This document shows, piece after piece, positions 34,322-44,630 of a stretch of DNA of 64,000 nucleotides. The stretch lies in NCBI GenBank assembly GCA_903813345.2, contig CAIIXF020000008.1:23546822-23610821 (forward strand). Direction: 5' to 3'. Under the pieces are notes generated by a model. That model made no database searches, had not been told where the DNA came from, and saw only the letters and a program-made list of their open reading frames with translations. The translations under genes were made by a program, and so were the position numbers. Each line of letters opens with the position of its first letter. Position 1 is the stretch's first letter. Source of the DNA: Owenia fusiformis (Eukaryota > Annelida > Polychaeta > Sabellida > Oweniidae).

Positions 34322-35411
34322 ATAAGTTATCAAAATATTAAATTAATCGGATGTACATTATGTGAGTATTACCAAATACAAGATAGCATAGCAAGAAATG
34401 TAATATCGGAGGACAACTCACTTAATTCACCTTATAATGTAGATTGATGAGCATCGCCAAATACATAAGTTTAACAGCATAAGATAAAAAGTTGGTACAG
34501 CAAAAGATCGACAACTCACTTATATGTTAAAGGAAAAAGAAAAACAAGATGTCGCAATTTATATGATCGTTATTCATCCGCAGATGTCAAGAAGATCATT
34601 TTCACTGATGAGAAGGACTTTTCTCTTGAAGTGCCCAAAAATCGTCAAAATGATCGGGTGTATGGAAAGCGTAAACTTCAAATTCAACCATCACGTCTTT
34701 ACCATGAAACTTCACGTTATCCAAAAAGATAATGGTTTCTGCAGGAGTATCCTGGAAGGGGAAGACGGACATTTATTTCATTAATACTGACAAAGCCAAA
34801 GTCAACAGCGAAAGCTATATTAAGTTATTAGATGAAAATCTGCTACCTGATTGTAGGAGGATTTACCCTAGAAATGACTATGTGTTTCAAGATGGGGCCC
34901 CTTCCCACACAAGTGGGGTAACTCATACGTATCTGGAGATATCCACCACAGCATTTATCAAAAAGGTTGAATGGCCTCCACAAAGTCCAGACTGTAATCC
35001 AATGGATTACTCTGTTTGGGATCCTCTAAATCAAAAAGTTAACAGTGGTATGAGGGATAATTTTACAGAACAAACATTAAAAGAGAGAATAAGTGCGTCA
35101 TGGCAGGAGATATCACAGAATGAAATCAAGAGCAGTATCTATGTATGGAAGAAACGACTTCGTTTAGTTGTGAAGGAAGATGGAGGCCACATTGAGCACA
35201 AGTTATTAGATAAGTGGGTTGACGATCTTTTGCTGTACCAACTTTTTATCTTATGCTGTTTAACTTTTGTATTTGGCGATGCTCATCAATCTACATTATA
35301 AGGTGAAATAATTGAGTTATCCTCTGATATTACATTTCTTGCTATGCTATCTTGTATTTGGCGATACTCACATAATGTACATCCGATTAATTTAATATTT
35401 TTATAGCTTAT
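34322..35411. mobile_element. Mariner-like element with about 200-bp inverted repeats
   Basis: 34322-34521 and 35211-35411 are inverted copies with roughly 90 percent or better identity by eye, containing ATCGGATGTACATTATGTGA, AGATAGCATAGCAAGAAATG and AAAAAGTTGGTACAGCAAAA. Only 689 bases separate them. Within each repeat a CCAAATACA motif occurs twice. The inside encodes the catalytic half of a mariner-type transposase; the DNA-binding half is missing, so the element cannot move on its own. Confidence 0.9.
34543..35301 (+). pseudogene. Mariner transposase, DD37D type, catalytic part only
   Basis: The first frame begins right after the left inverted repeat, with KTRCRNLYDRYSSADVKK and the first catalytic aspartate in IIFTDEKDF. 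A TAA at about 34729 shows a one-base frame change; the downstream frame from 34732 continues with VSAGVSWKGKTDIYF, the second aspartate in VFQDGAPSH and the third in SPDCNPMDYSVWD. Between these two aspartates lie 37 residues, giving DD37D. The helix-turn-helix half (about 120-150 residues) is absent. The C-terminal 30 residues are encoded inside the right inverted repeat. Inactive by both deletion and frameshift. Confidence 0.9.
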
Positions 35412-36717
35412 AGATAATATCGTTCTCTTACTCCCTGATAAATTTCAAATGAATTGGTTAATATCTTGCAGAGTTATAAGAGCTCAAAAAGCGGGACGTT
35501 TTTTTTGGGACACCCGATATATGGTCTGTCTTTGCATGACTTTGTAGAACATATCAAAACCCTGGGATCCACAGGGTAACAGTAAGTACATTTCGTTAGA
35601 TCTTCCGAAGTTCATGCTTCAAAGTTGTCAAAGTTGTAAAAGGGTAATCCCTTTTTGAGTACGAAAGCGTACTTTTTGTTAAATAGCCTTTCCCAGCTGC
35701 TAATCTTTTGAGTGCATCGTGCATTCAACGAATTGTATTCACTTATTAACCAATCAGTGCCAGGAACAAAATGCACGCTTACTTTTTGGGCTAAGTTTAG
35801 TGTTTTATGAAGCATGCTACATACAAATGTTACGCTTTTGCTCATTTACTTTGAGATCTATCTATAGGTACACATTATACAATTGTTGACCTCTCCAGAG
35901 GTCAACCGGCAAAATTGTATACCGAGACTGTAAACCGAGACACTACTGTTGACAGAGACCGAAGGTTGTTTGTCCGAAGAAACTAATAATACACATAGAG
36001 ACGACAATCAACAATCGGCATGGCTTCATTTCACAACCTTTTCTCCGAACCACGTTAGCAATATTTTTTTTGGAAAATCTGAAGACAGTGCAAGTAGCTA
36101 AACTCTCTGTATTCGGCACATTACGGCGTACTCATTAGTAAATTAATGTTAATTTTACGTTTCTATTTGTATTTTTGCTATATTTGTTGTCTAGTAAAGT
36201 CAAAATATCATTTTCATCAACGTTTACAAAATGTCCGTCTTCCATGTTTTTTGTGACGCCATGAAACTTTTTTTCAAAAGTAGCGGTCAACAGTACCTAG
36301 TAGCGGTCAACAGTACATATTGTTGACCGCTAATCAACCAATCAGAATCGAGTATTTCAGTTGAGGTACTAACAATACCAATTGACTCCTAGATTTGAGT
36401 GAACAAGTACCTCGTATTTTTCATTTTTCGATATTTTGAGATTTGTTGGCTGATGAGTAACTTGATATTTTATGTCTAAATATATTAAAGTGGTTAATAG
36501 AAATAGTTTTATTGTACACCATAAACTGTTAACGTTTTAGAATTGGGACACAATATATGATTTGATAATAGAACAATACGTGTATATGTCTAAACTCGGT
36601 GGTTTGTTTGTTAGTTTGTTTTCTTAACAGCTCAATAACTGTTGTATTAATAAGGCGTTATATTATGAAAAAAAAGATTGAACGATGTAGGCATAGGCAG
36701 AGGGAGTATCACACCCC
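35412..36717. other. Mostly unannotated; hairpin-bearing repeat near 35870-36360
   Basis: GTTGACCTCT and AGAGGTCAAC form a hairpin at 35884-35905. TAGCGGTCAACAGTAC is repeated directly near 36285 and 36301, and CAATCAGAATCGAGTATT follows. This looks like a small MITE with inverted CAATTGTTGACC-type ends, though its borders are unclear. No exon seen. Confidence 0.45.
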
Positions 36718-36955
36718 TACCACGTGAACACATTTAAAAAGAATACAGGGTACAGTTAAGTTGCAAATAGAGCGGGTATTCTCTATCCTTTTCCATAGGA
36801 CTTTCTGGTGATAATACGTTGCAAACTGCTCGATGAATCTATATAATGTAAAATCTAGTATTCCTTCAGAACTATGGAAATAAACAAAGGCCCTCCATTT
36901 GCAACTTCACTGTAGCCTGTATTCCTTTTAAAGAAATACGGGCTACAGTATTGGG
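36718..36955. mobile_element. MITE family B, copy 2
   Basis: Homologous to 33151-33421: CTACCACGTGA, GAATACAGGGTACAGTTAAG on the left; CCATTTGCAACTTCACTGTA and GCCTGTATTCC on the right. The right end carries an additional CGGGCTACAGT inverted motif. Confidence 0.75.
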
Positions 36956-39230
36956 GTATATTAGTTTGCTTTTTCAATATATCACTAATCTAGCTTCTTT
37001 CCTTGAAAAAACATGAGTTTTGATGTACGTATAGTAAGCTTATAAACTTGCTGATCATAGGATTTTAATATTTTAATACTACATGATACTCATATCAAAA
37101 TACCAACTTATTTGTGAACAGCTCTTAAGTTTGATATTGTACGCATTTTCTGATTTGCTGTAGTAGTCGTAAATGCAACATATATTAACAATGTTATTTT
37201 ACTTTGTGTCATATGAAAAATAAATTCGTACAAAAGTGAGTTTTATTTCTTTGTTATTCAATGTAGAATACACGTTGTACATTATTTCATGTAGGATACT
37301 GACAATAATCAAGACTATCGTATTACAATACAGAAGAATAAAAAGAGATAATGATATATGCATTCTATTTTGAGATTGACATGCGTAAAGGTATCAATAT
37401 TTTATCTAGTATTTCATTTTATCCCTCCCATCCCATCCCACCCGCTCATCAGCAATTCCCAGGAAATTCGTTCGGTGCTTTTAAATGTTAATAGTTCGGT
37501 TGAGTTTTAAAAATAAATCTTAAGCACTTTAAATCTAGATAAAATATTCATGATTTGATTGTGATTATCATTTGTAATTATTACATGACGGTTCCATTAC
37601 ATTCAATGCGTATCTAATCCTCATAGTTTACTAATACATGTAAATCAGTAATTAAATACTCGATTTTCGACAGGTAAAGGTAATATATCAACCCTCGGTC
37701 CCTACTATTTCTCGTGTATTTCTCATGTATTGCATAACTTTCTCAGATATATCCTGTATATTAAATACATTAAATAACATTGTTAGTATCAGCCTAGACA
37801 GTATATATTTATCAATTTTATTGGATAATGCCATGGGCTTTCCCACGATAATGCGTAAATTCGAATGAACTTGAAATGAAATTCAACATCCAAAATGTGT
37901 TAACTTGATCAAAAAACTAAAAGCATATACATGGCCTATTTGCCTTAAAATACGATTGTGATTATGATTTCTGTTCTCCATATGTAAAATCTAGAAACAT
38001 AACAGAGTTAAGTTACACGAAATTCAGCTTACTTGAACATGAAGTCTTGTCAATTTACTTAATCGTTGATTGATTTCTAGGTTTATTAGAATTAAAACAA
38101 CGATCGTTTCATCAAACGAGTCCTATATTCAATATCTGTTCGTTGGGCCTATTCTTTAAATGTAACTATATTCTTTTAACTTTAAAAGTATCTGTTTAGT
38201 GCTACGTTAACATATATTCATTATTTTTATCCACACAACAGTATCAAACGTTAATGCATAACTAGCCATGCCAAGACATTGCCACTACCCTCGTCCAGAG
38301 TAAAATACAAGGTCCTCATTCTTTAATGATTATGTTTCAATTAATTTAGTTTAGTGCTTTAAATGTAGGAAAATGAGTCGCTGTGACGTCATATCTGGCG
38401 CAGCAATTTCAGAGTCACTGCAATAAATTGAAACATCACTCGGATCATAAGACTAAATAAATAAGCTATTTAGGGATGAATAACATTCGGTGAAATCTGT
38501 GATATCGTTATATCATTCGTTAATTGTCAAAGCTGCGCCCATTCGCTACCCTCATCTGTGAAACTATCGATATTGAGTCGAGTCTCTATTTTCTATTTTA
38601 AAACATTGGGATTTACGCGCACAAGAGATGCTATGTAGTTAGGCTATAACAAAAATCACGAAATCACCACCAACATTTCTCGGTGCAGGCAGATATAAGG
38701 CCAGACTAGGCGTACACAAAATGTATTGTATGTGCTCCTTAGGTTGCACTCGGGTGCTATCAACATCGAACACACACACGTTTAAGATACACAGAGATAA
38801 TTAAGGGATGAGTGACAAAGGGATGTTAAAAACAGGTGGTTATTGCAATTGATATTTTTATGTAACTTTAGTATGTAAGAATCTTTTCATCAATAAAAAT
38901 AACATCTTAGATATTACAGCTGCATGTACAATGTGAGTGTATTTAAAAATGTAGTACATAGCTAGTTCCATCTATAAAGATGTCTGATGACAAAAAGCTC
39001 AATTTTCCTTGATGTCATGGTCAATGGGACTTTAACACGTGAACTAATGTTTTTTATTTTTTTGTTTTAAAGTCACTTATAGCAAACCTAATCTAACAAT
39101 TATCTCACTATATGCTTATGACATATTCATGTATATGTTGTTTGTCTTTTTTTTCAAATCAACCCACGGAAATATCCAATACATCAAGTTAAAAAAGTGG
39201 TACGAATCATAAAAGCGACGTTGGGTGGTT
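36956..39230. other. AT-rich interior of the 6.5-kb segment, nothing recognised
   Basis: No coding exon, tandem repeat or inverted-end element could be supported. One TACATGTA palindrome is present near 37637. Confidence 0.45.
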
Positions 39231-39892
39231 CACTAGTAATTTTTATATGAAAAATCTAGAAATATTACCCAAATTAAACTATGACTATTCAAAAGAAGAC
39301 ATTCAAATCTATATTATGTAAAAAAATCAAATTTGTCCGAAGCAGGGATAACGCTCAATTAGAGTGACGAACTTCGTTCTCCAAACCGAGAATGGTCTAG
39401 CTTTAGACTAACATTTCGACCTCTACACCATTTAGGTGGATTGGTATTAGATTTTGGAAGTTCTATTAGGTTTTGTATTAATGAACTATTCAAATTATAA
39501 CCATGTATGGTTTTTTATAATATAATAAAAAACAGAAAAAATTGTGTCTAGGTTATGGTCATTTCAGACCACCAAAATGCTCCAAATCAGCAACATCACA
39601 ATGAATGTGCACAAAGCAGATATTAAAGAGGAAAAGCAAACCACAAACAACAAAAGGAATAAGCATACAAAGGGGAGAAAGCAAGAAGAGTATTGAAAGT
39701 GAAAACTATCTAGCCACTTCAAGCAACCAAATCCACGGATATAAAACTGTGTAAAAAGGGGCTCTGTGTTTGAACATTCAGAGGAAAAGATAAAAAATGC
39801 TTTGGTCTAGGAAGGAGTGTATACTTAAATGGGAAATTATTTACAAAAATTCAATATGATGGGGCGATATGTATATTAGGATGCACAGATAT

Positions 39893-40478
39893 TGGCCAGA
39901 TCGTTTTGTAGTAGGATCTCATGGGCTCAAAGAATAATTCACAAGATACGACACTAAATTGGAAAATTTCAAAAAAAATATGACCACCTTTTAAAAATGT
40001 CCTTATACAAAATGGTACCTGCTTCCCCATGACAGATTTTGCACTTATTTTATTGCTGAGATCTTCATCTTTCTATTTCTACTTGTTTGGTTCGAGTAAA
40101 TAACCTATGGATGCAGTTTTTTTACTTTTAATACGGCGAATATTTTTCACGAGATCCGGACTCTTGTGTGTCCAAATATCATTGTAATGATGACGTCACA
40201 TTTCTGGAACCACGGGAGCACCATTCAGATTTGGACAGACAAGAGTCCGGCGATACATTATCACTGTTTTGGTCTCTTATCAACGCAGCATTGCTAGAAT
40301 AACGGTCATTGATGATAAAAAAGTTAAAGAATAACAAGATGCTTCGAATGAGGTATGATTTGTCTCATATTTTTCAGAAATGGCTCCATAATCGTCATTC
40401 TAAAATTTGAAATTTTCTGAAGTGTCTCATCTTGAGGAATATTAATTGAGCTACTGATCCTACTACAAAAGAATCTGG
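39893..40478. mobile_element. MITE with about 100-bp inverted ends and an inner palindrome
   Basis: The left end, GGCCAGATCGTTTTGTAGTA, and the inverted right end, GGCCAGATTCTTTTGTAGTA, continue similarly for about 100 bases (GGATC, GAAAATTTCAAA). Inside, CCGGACTCTTGT (about 40156) and ACAAGAGTCCGG (about 40242) make a second inverted repeat. Non-coding. Confidence 0.7.
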
Positions 40479-40626
40479 CCGGGATCTATGTTAGGATGTT
40501 GGACAATCCTCACAATGGCAAACTCTAAACTATAAACTAACTAAATAATAAATAGATTAAAATTCCTCAATTCACTAACCTTTTATAGCATTACTATCTA
40601 GCTTTCGACAACACCTGTTGCCTTTC

Positions 40627-42015
40627 TCAAGATGTCTGAATTTGGCGGGAAACTGGTAGATTTGACCTTGACTTGATCTTTGACCTAGCAACCTCAAGTA
40701 GACTCGGGGAAACCTTATATCCTAAGTCTCTGTTAAGTTCAGGTTTATATTTATGAATATGTATCGCTTCCTTTATCTTTCTATCAAAGTATTTAGACTC
40801 TGAGTCAATAATTCTATAATCCCAGTTTATCTTATGCGCTTCATCAAATGAATGTTGAGCGATTGCTGACTTGTCTGGGTTAATTCTTAAGGCGTCTCTG
40901 TGTTCTTTTATTCTAGTTCCTATGGCTCTCCCTGTCTCTCCTATATACTTCTTATCACAATCTGAGCACTGGATTTCATATATGACTCCGGACTTAAGGT
41001 CCTTGGGAGTGGGGTCTTTGGGTGCAACTAACGCTTGTTTGATAGTTTTCACTGATTTGAAACAAGTCTTAACTCCAATGTCTTGAAAAACACGTTGAAG
41101 TTTGGGAGCGATCGAACTCACATAGGGAAGAACTACCTTAATATCCCTATCTTCACTGTCTCTAGCAGGATCCTGTTGCCTAACTGTGTGATTCTGAGCT
41201 TGGTTTAACATCCAAGATAGATAACCACACCGGGCTAATGCTTTATTAATATGGGTTTTCTCTGCTTCTAGCTCTGCGGGATTTGTAATAATTTCATTGG
41301 CTCTCTTGTGTAAAGTCTTAACGATTCCTTTCTTTGTTGAAAGTGGGTGATGTGAATCAAATTTTAAGTATAAATCAGTGTGTGTGGGTTTTCTATACAC
41401 ACTAATGGACAAAGATCTATCCTCCTGAATTTCAGTGACTGTATCTAAAAATGGCAACTTCCTATCTTTTAAAGCTTCAGTTGTGAATTTTATATCTGAG
41501 TCTACTGAATTGATAAAGTCTGTGAACTCTTGGACGAACTCTTCCTGTATAACTACCCAAGTGTCATCCACGTATCTCTTCCAAATGCGTGGTGGGTGCG
41601 GTGCTGAACTTAAAATCTTCTGTTCTAAATGTTCCATATATAAGTTGGCAATTATTGGAGACACTGGTGATCCCATAGCTGCTCCATGGCACTGACTATA
41701 TATTTCGTTTTTGAACGTGAAATATGTTGTATTTAAAGTTCTAGCTAACAAATCACCTATGTGTTCTGGCGTTAATTTAGTCCTATCTGCTAACTTATTG
41801 TCTTTCTTGAGATTACTCACTATGATGGGCACAACTGTCTGTGTTGGAACACTTGTAAACAACGCTGTAACATCGTAACTAACTATGGTCTCCACCTCGC
41901 TTAATCTGAGATCCTTCACTTGTTTTACAAAGTCATTAGTGTTATTAACGTGATGCGCTGTCTTGCCTACGATGGGTTGAAGGATGTCAGCTAAAAATCT
42001 GGATAGATTGTATGT
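40627..42015 (-). CDS. Penelope reverse transcriptase with GIY-YIG endonuclease, main part
   Basis: Open from the insert border at 42015 to the stop at 40627; a GTG at 41919 lies inside it, but upstream codons (YNLSRFLADILQPIVGK) are clearly RT sequence. Domains: RT motifs SYDVTALFTSVP, GAAMGSPVSPIIANLYME and the catalytic YVDDTW; then CSDCDKKYIGETGRAIGTRI, the CX2C plus GIY-YIG nuclease signature of endonuclease-bearing Penelope elements, with the following RIKEH. No stop or frameshift occurs in 430 codons. The N-terminal RT part continues beyond the insert at 42127-42200. Confidence 0.95.
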   Translation of the reverse strand, partial: TYNLSRFLADILQPIVGKTAHHVNNTNDFVKQVKDLRLSEVETIVSYDVTALFTSVPTQTVVPIIVSNLKKDNKLADRTKLTPEHIGDLLARTLNTTYFTFKNEIYSQCHGAAMGSPVSPIIANLYMEHLEQKILSSAPHPPRIWKRYVDDTWVVIQEEFVQEFTDFINSVDSDIKFTTEALKDRKLPFLDTVTEIQEDRSLSISVYRKPTHTDLYLKFDSHHPLSTKKGIVKTLHKRANEIITNPAELEAEKTHINKALARCGYLSWMLNQAQNHTVRQQDPARDSEDRDIKVVLPYVSSIAPKLQRVFQDIGVKTCFKSVKTIKQALVAPKDPTPKDLKSGVIYEIQCSDCDKKYIGETGRAIGTRIKEHRDALRINPDKSAIAQHSFDEAHKINWDYRIIDSESKYFDRKIKEAIHIHKYKPELNRDLGYKVSPSLLEVARSKIKSRSNLPVSRQIQTS

Positions 42016-42118
42016 TTTTTTTGTTTTTTGTTTTTTTATTTATTTATATATTTATACAAAGAATACAGTAAACAAGTGCACATGTGCTTGTGGCTGGGCA
42101 TCAGCATTATCAGCCACG
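42016..42118 (-). mobile_element. 103-bp 5'-truncated retroposon in the Penelope RT frame
   Basis: The 8-base duplication TTGTATGT flanks it at 42008-42015 and 42119-42126. On the minus strand it ends in an A-rich tail (AATAAATAAAAAAACAAAAA). The RT frame reads GSVTYN before the insert and TYNLSRF after it, so the break is exact. The body is too short to name the LINE or SINE family. Confidence 0.9.
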
Positions 42119-42126
42119 TTGTATGT

Positions 42127-42200
42127 AACAGAGCCTATCGAAGAAACTATAGGTCTGAGTGGAACTGTTACCTTATGTATCTTGGGTAGTCCATAGAATT
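42127..42200 (-). pseudogene. Upstream part of the Penelope RT frame
   Basis: These 74 bases encode [20 protein letters not shown] and IGSVTYN, the first RT block of Penelope-like elements, in frame with the main part once the insert is ignored. Everything further 5' is missing at the head-to-head junction. Confidence 0.85.
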
Positions 42201-42208
42201 TATACTTA

Positions 42209-42946
42209 AAATTTGATTCACATCACCCACTTTCAACAAAGAAAGGAATCGTTAAGACTTTACACAAGAGAGCCAATGAAATTATTACAAATCCCGCAGA
42301 GCTAGAAGCAGAGAAAACCCATATTAATAAAGCATTAGCCCGGTGTGGTTATCCATCTTGGATGTTAAACCAAGCTCAGAATTACACAGTTAGGCAACAG
42401 GATCCTGCTAGAGACAGTGAAGATAGGGATATTAAGGTAGTTCTTCCCTATGTGAGTTCGATCGCTCCCAAACTTCAACGTGTTTTTCAAGACATTGGAG
42501 TTAAGACTTGTTTCAAATCAGTGAAAACTATCAAACAAGCGTTAGTTGCACCCAAAGACCCCACTCCCAAGGACCTTAAGTCCGGAGTCATATATGAAAT
42601 CCAGTGCTCAGATTGTGATAAGAAGTATATAGGAGAGACAGGGAGAGCCATAGGAACTAGAATAAAAGAACACAGAGACGCCTTAAGAATTAACCCAGAC
42701 AAGTCAGCAATCGCTCAACATTCATTTGATGAAGCGCATAAGATAAACTGGGATTATAGAATTATTGACTCAGAGTCTAAATACTTTGATAGAAAGATAA
42801 AGGAAGCGATACATATTCATAAATATAAACCTGAACTTAACAGAGACTTAGGATATAAGGTTTCCCCGAGTCTACTTGAGGTTGCTAGGTCAAAGATCAA
42901 GTCAAGGTCAAATCTACCAGTTTCCCGCCAAATTCAGACATCTTGA
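42209..42946 (+). pseudogene. 5'-truncated Penelope frame (RT C-terminus plus GIY-YIG)
   Basis: The frame is open from the junction: [20 protein letters not shown], then the connector and GIY-YIG domain to the same stop as the minus copy. Against the minus copy only about two residues differ (Leu to Pro near 42356; His to Tyr near 42384), so the two copies separated recently. The RT catalytic motifs are absent, hence no autonomous function. Confidence 0.92.
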
Positions 42947-42980
42947 GAAAGGCAACAGGTGTTGTCGAAAGCTAGATAGT
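42943..42980 (+). ncRNA. Hammerhead-like stem at the Penelope stop codon (degenerate)
   Basis: CTTGAGA, with the TGA stop inside it, is followed by GGCAACA-GG-TGTTGTC (7 pairs, one G-U) and then GAAAG. Penelope elements are known to carry hammerhead ribozymes whose core is CUGAUGA, stem II, GAAA. Here stem II and GAAA fit, but the CUGAUGA box does not. The same sequence lies at about 40593-40630 on the minus strand. Confidence 0.35.
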
Positions 42981-43034
42981 AATGCTATAAAAGGTTAGTG
43001 AATTGAGGAATTTTAATCTATTTAATCATACACC

Positions 43035-43518
43035 CAGGCCTGTCAACTGTCCCGCAAATTGCGTATTTGTCACGCATTTGCTGAAGAATTTGAAGTCACG
43101 CCAGTTTTTTTTGCGTGACAGAAAATGTCACGCAAAATACGCATTTTACCTGGTAATTGTCAAGCAAAAATATTTCTGTAGAAATTTTTTTCGAAATATG
43201 TTGACGATACGGTAAAAATACAAACGCCGGGAAAAACCGAACGCAATTTGTTCGGATTTGTCACGCGAATCCCGTATTTGTCACGCATGTTCATTGGAAA
43301 TTTTTCGTACCTACCCCCCCGTTGACGACATCACGAGCGTAGCGAGCGCGAAAAATTTGAGGTGTTCAAAGTTTGGCAAAGGTGCTCAAACTTTGGCCAA
43401 AGGTGTTTAAAAGTTGGCCAAAGGTGTTCAAAATTTGGACAAAAGTGTTCAGATTTGGACTTAGGTGTCCAACATTTTTAAGTCACTCATATTAGGTGGT
43501 CCCAAGTTGACAGCCCTG
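43035..43518. mobile_element. hAT-like MITE
   Basis: The ends CAGGCCTGTCAACTGTCCC and the inverted CAGGGCTGTCAACTTGGGAC are flanked by TACACC at 43029-43034 and 43519-43524. Inside, GTCACGCA and TTTGTCACGC motifs and GGTGTTCAAA-type motifs are iterated. Non-coding. Confidence 0.7.
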
Positions 43519-43524
43519 TACACC

Positions 43525-44500
43525 TAACCAATGAACAATTTCGGATAAACTAAATAATAATTAAAAATTAACTAAATAACAATTTTATAGGTTTTTATTT
43601 ATAACTTTTTAAGCTTGATTATTTAACCAGTAGTTTATTCCATCTGTCAATTCTCCGAAACCTTTGTCTTATGACTGAAGAAGTTAAACATTTAGTTCAA
43701 TTATATTTGTTATATAATAAAAAATGCCTAGGCAAGCTGCTCCTTTTGTTAAACTTTGTTATTTTAAAAGAAGAAATGCCATTTATAATGTAAATTGAAT
43801 TTAACTGCATGTATGTGTCTAAGAAATTCATGCTAGTATTTTTAAAATTGTTTGTTATGAATCTAATTGTAATTTTTAACATTAGTGGTTGATAAGCCCA
43901 AGTGGTCTGGGTTGCTTTTTATTACTTTTCTTTTGTATTGTATTGTATTGCATTGTATTGAACCTACCACTGTAAATAACAATAAAACTAAACTAAACTA
44001 TATAACAATTCATGTTTATTTAGCACTCTCCACAGTTTTTAAGTTTAGATTCATCAACATTAATTTGCTTGCTAAAATAGATATCCGGTCATTTGTATCT
44101 GCTACATTAGAACAAGCTCTAGAAATTCTTATAATTTGTGCAATACACCATACACTTTTTTTGAAGGAATATTATCTGGATAAGAGACAATTTTGAAGTT
44201 GAATTTGTCTCGATCTCTTTTATCAAAAGTTTTGTAGTGCATAAAGAAGAAACATCAGACACATTTTCTTTTTTAAGCACTGCTCTTTAGAGTATATTTC
44301 TTTCCAATACTTTCAGATCATGCCATCATTGTTAATAGCATATAAGTCATCAATAAATCTAAATGACTTGTTATATTTCAAGGCATCATTCTATTAAGTT
44401 GTTGTCAAAGTATCAATCCAATAAAATTCATAATAATATAAATACATGTTAGCCATAAATGGAGCTGGTCTGTCCTCATAGGAATACCTATTTCCCACCT
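43525..44500. other. AT-rich intron stretch with a (TGTAT)n microsatellite
   Basis: A short TTGTATTGTATTGTATTGCA run lies near 43931-43960. No exon or transposon end was recognised. Confidence 0.4.
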
Positions 44501-44529
44501 AAAGACTTCACCTGCTGCTTTGAAATATG

Positions 44530-44630
44530 CATTAATAACAATGGTAGACGGACAAACTGACTGACTGATTGATGGATGGCTTCACTATATCCCTACCAAA
44601 CTTTGTTCGTTCATTGGGATAATTACATTT
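44530..44630 (+). mobile_element. Worn HINE 3' end
   Basis: A GACTGACTGATTGATGG microsatellite-like run is followed by CACTATATCCCTACCAAACT and ATTGGGATAATTAC, aligning with the HINE hairpin end at 13288-13314. The stem is partly lost. No tandem monomer remains upstream. Confidence 0.55.

Larger units (their letters stand above)
32852..39396. mobile_element. 6.5-kb segment bounded by about 180-bp inverted repeats
   Basis: 32852-33030 and 39231-39396 are near-identical in opposite orientation. From outside in both read ATTCTCGGTTTGGAGAACGA, then ATTGAGC, CCCTGCTTCGGACAAATTTG, and finally AGTGAACCACCCAA. No large open frame for a transposase lies inside. The interior carries nested MITEs, a tRNA-like SINE head and a mariner relic. 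It may be a large non-autonomous DNA transposon, or two inverted copies of one repeat. No target duplication was found. Confidence 0.65.
40552..42200 (-). mobile_element. Penelope-like element, minus copy
   Basis: An RT plus GIY-YIG element on the minus strand, 5'-truncated at about 42200 within the reverse transcriptase (YGLPKIHK motif). The 3' end lies near 40552. Its 3' 820 bases recur in opposite orientation at 42201-43024. A 103-base poly(A)-tailed insert (42016-42118) splits its frame. Confidence 0.9.
42201..43024 (+). mobile_element. Penelope-like element, plus copy, head-to-head with the minus copy
   Basis: It starts at TATACTTAAAATTTGATTC, directly abutting the minus copy, and ends GAATTTTAATCTATTTA, mirroring 40552. 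It keeps only the 3' half of the reading frame and the 3' region. Confidence 0.9.
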
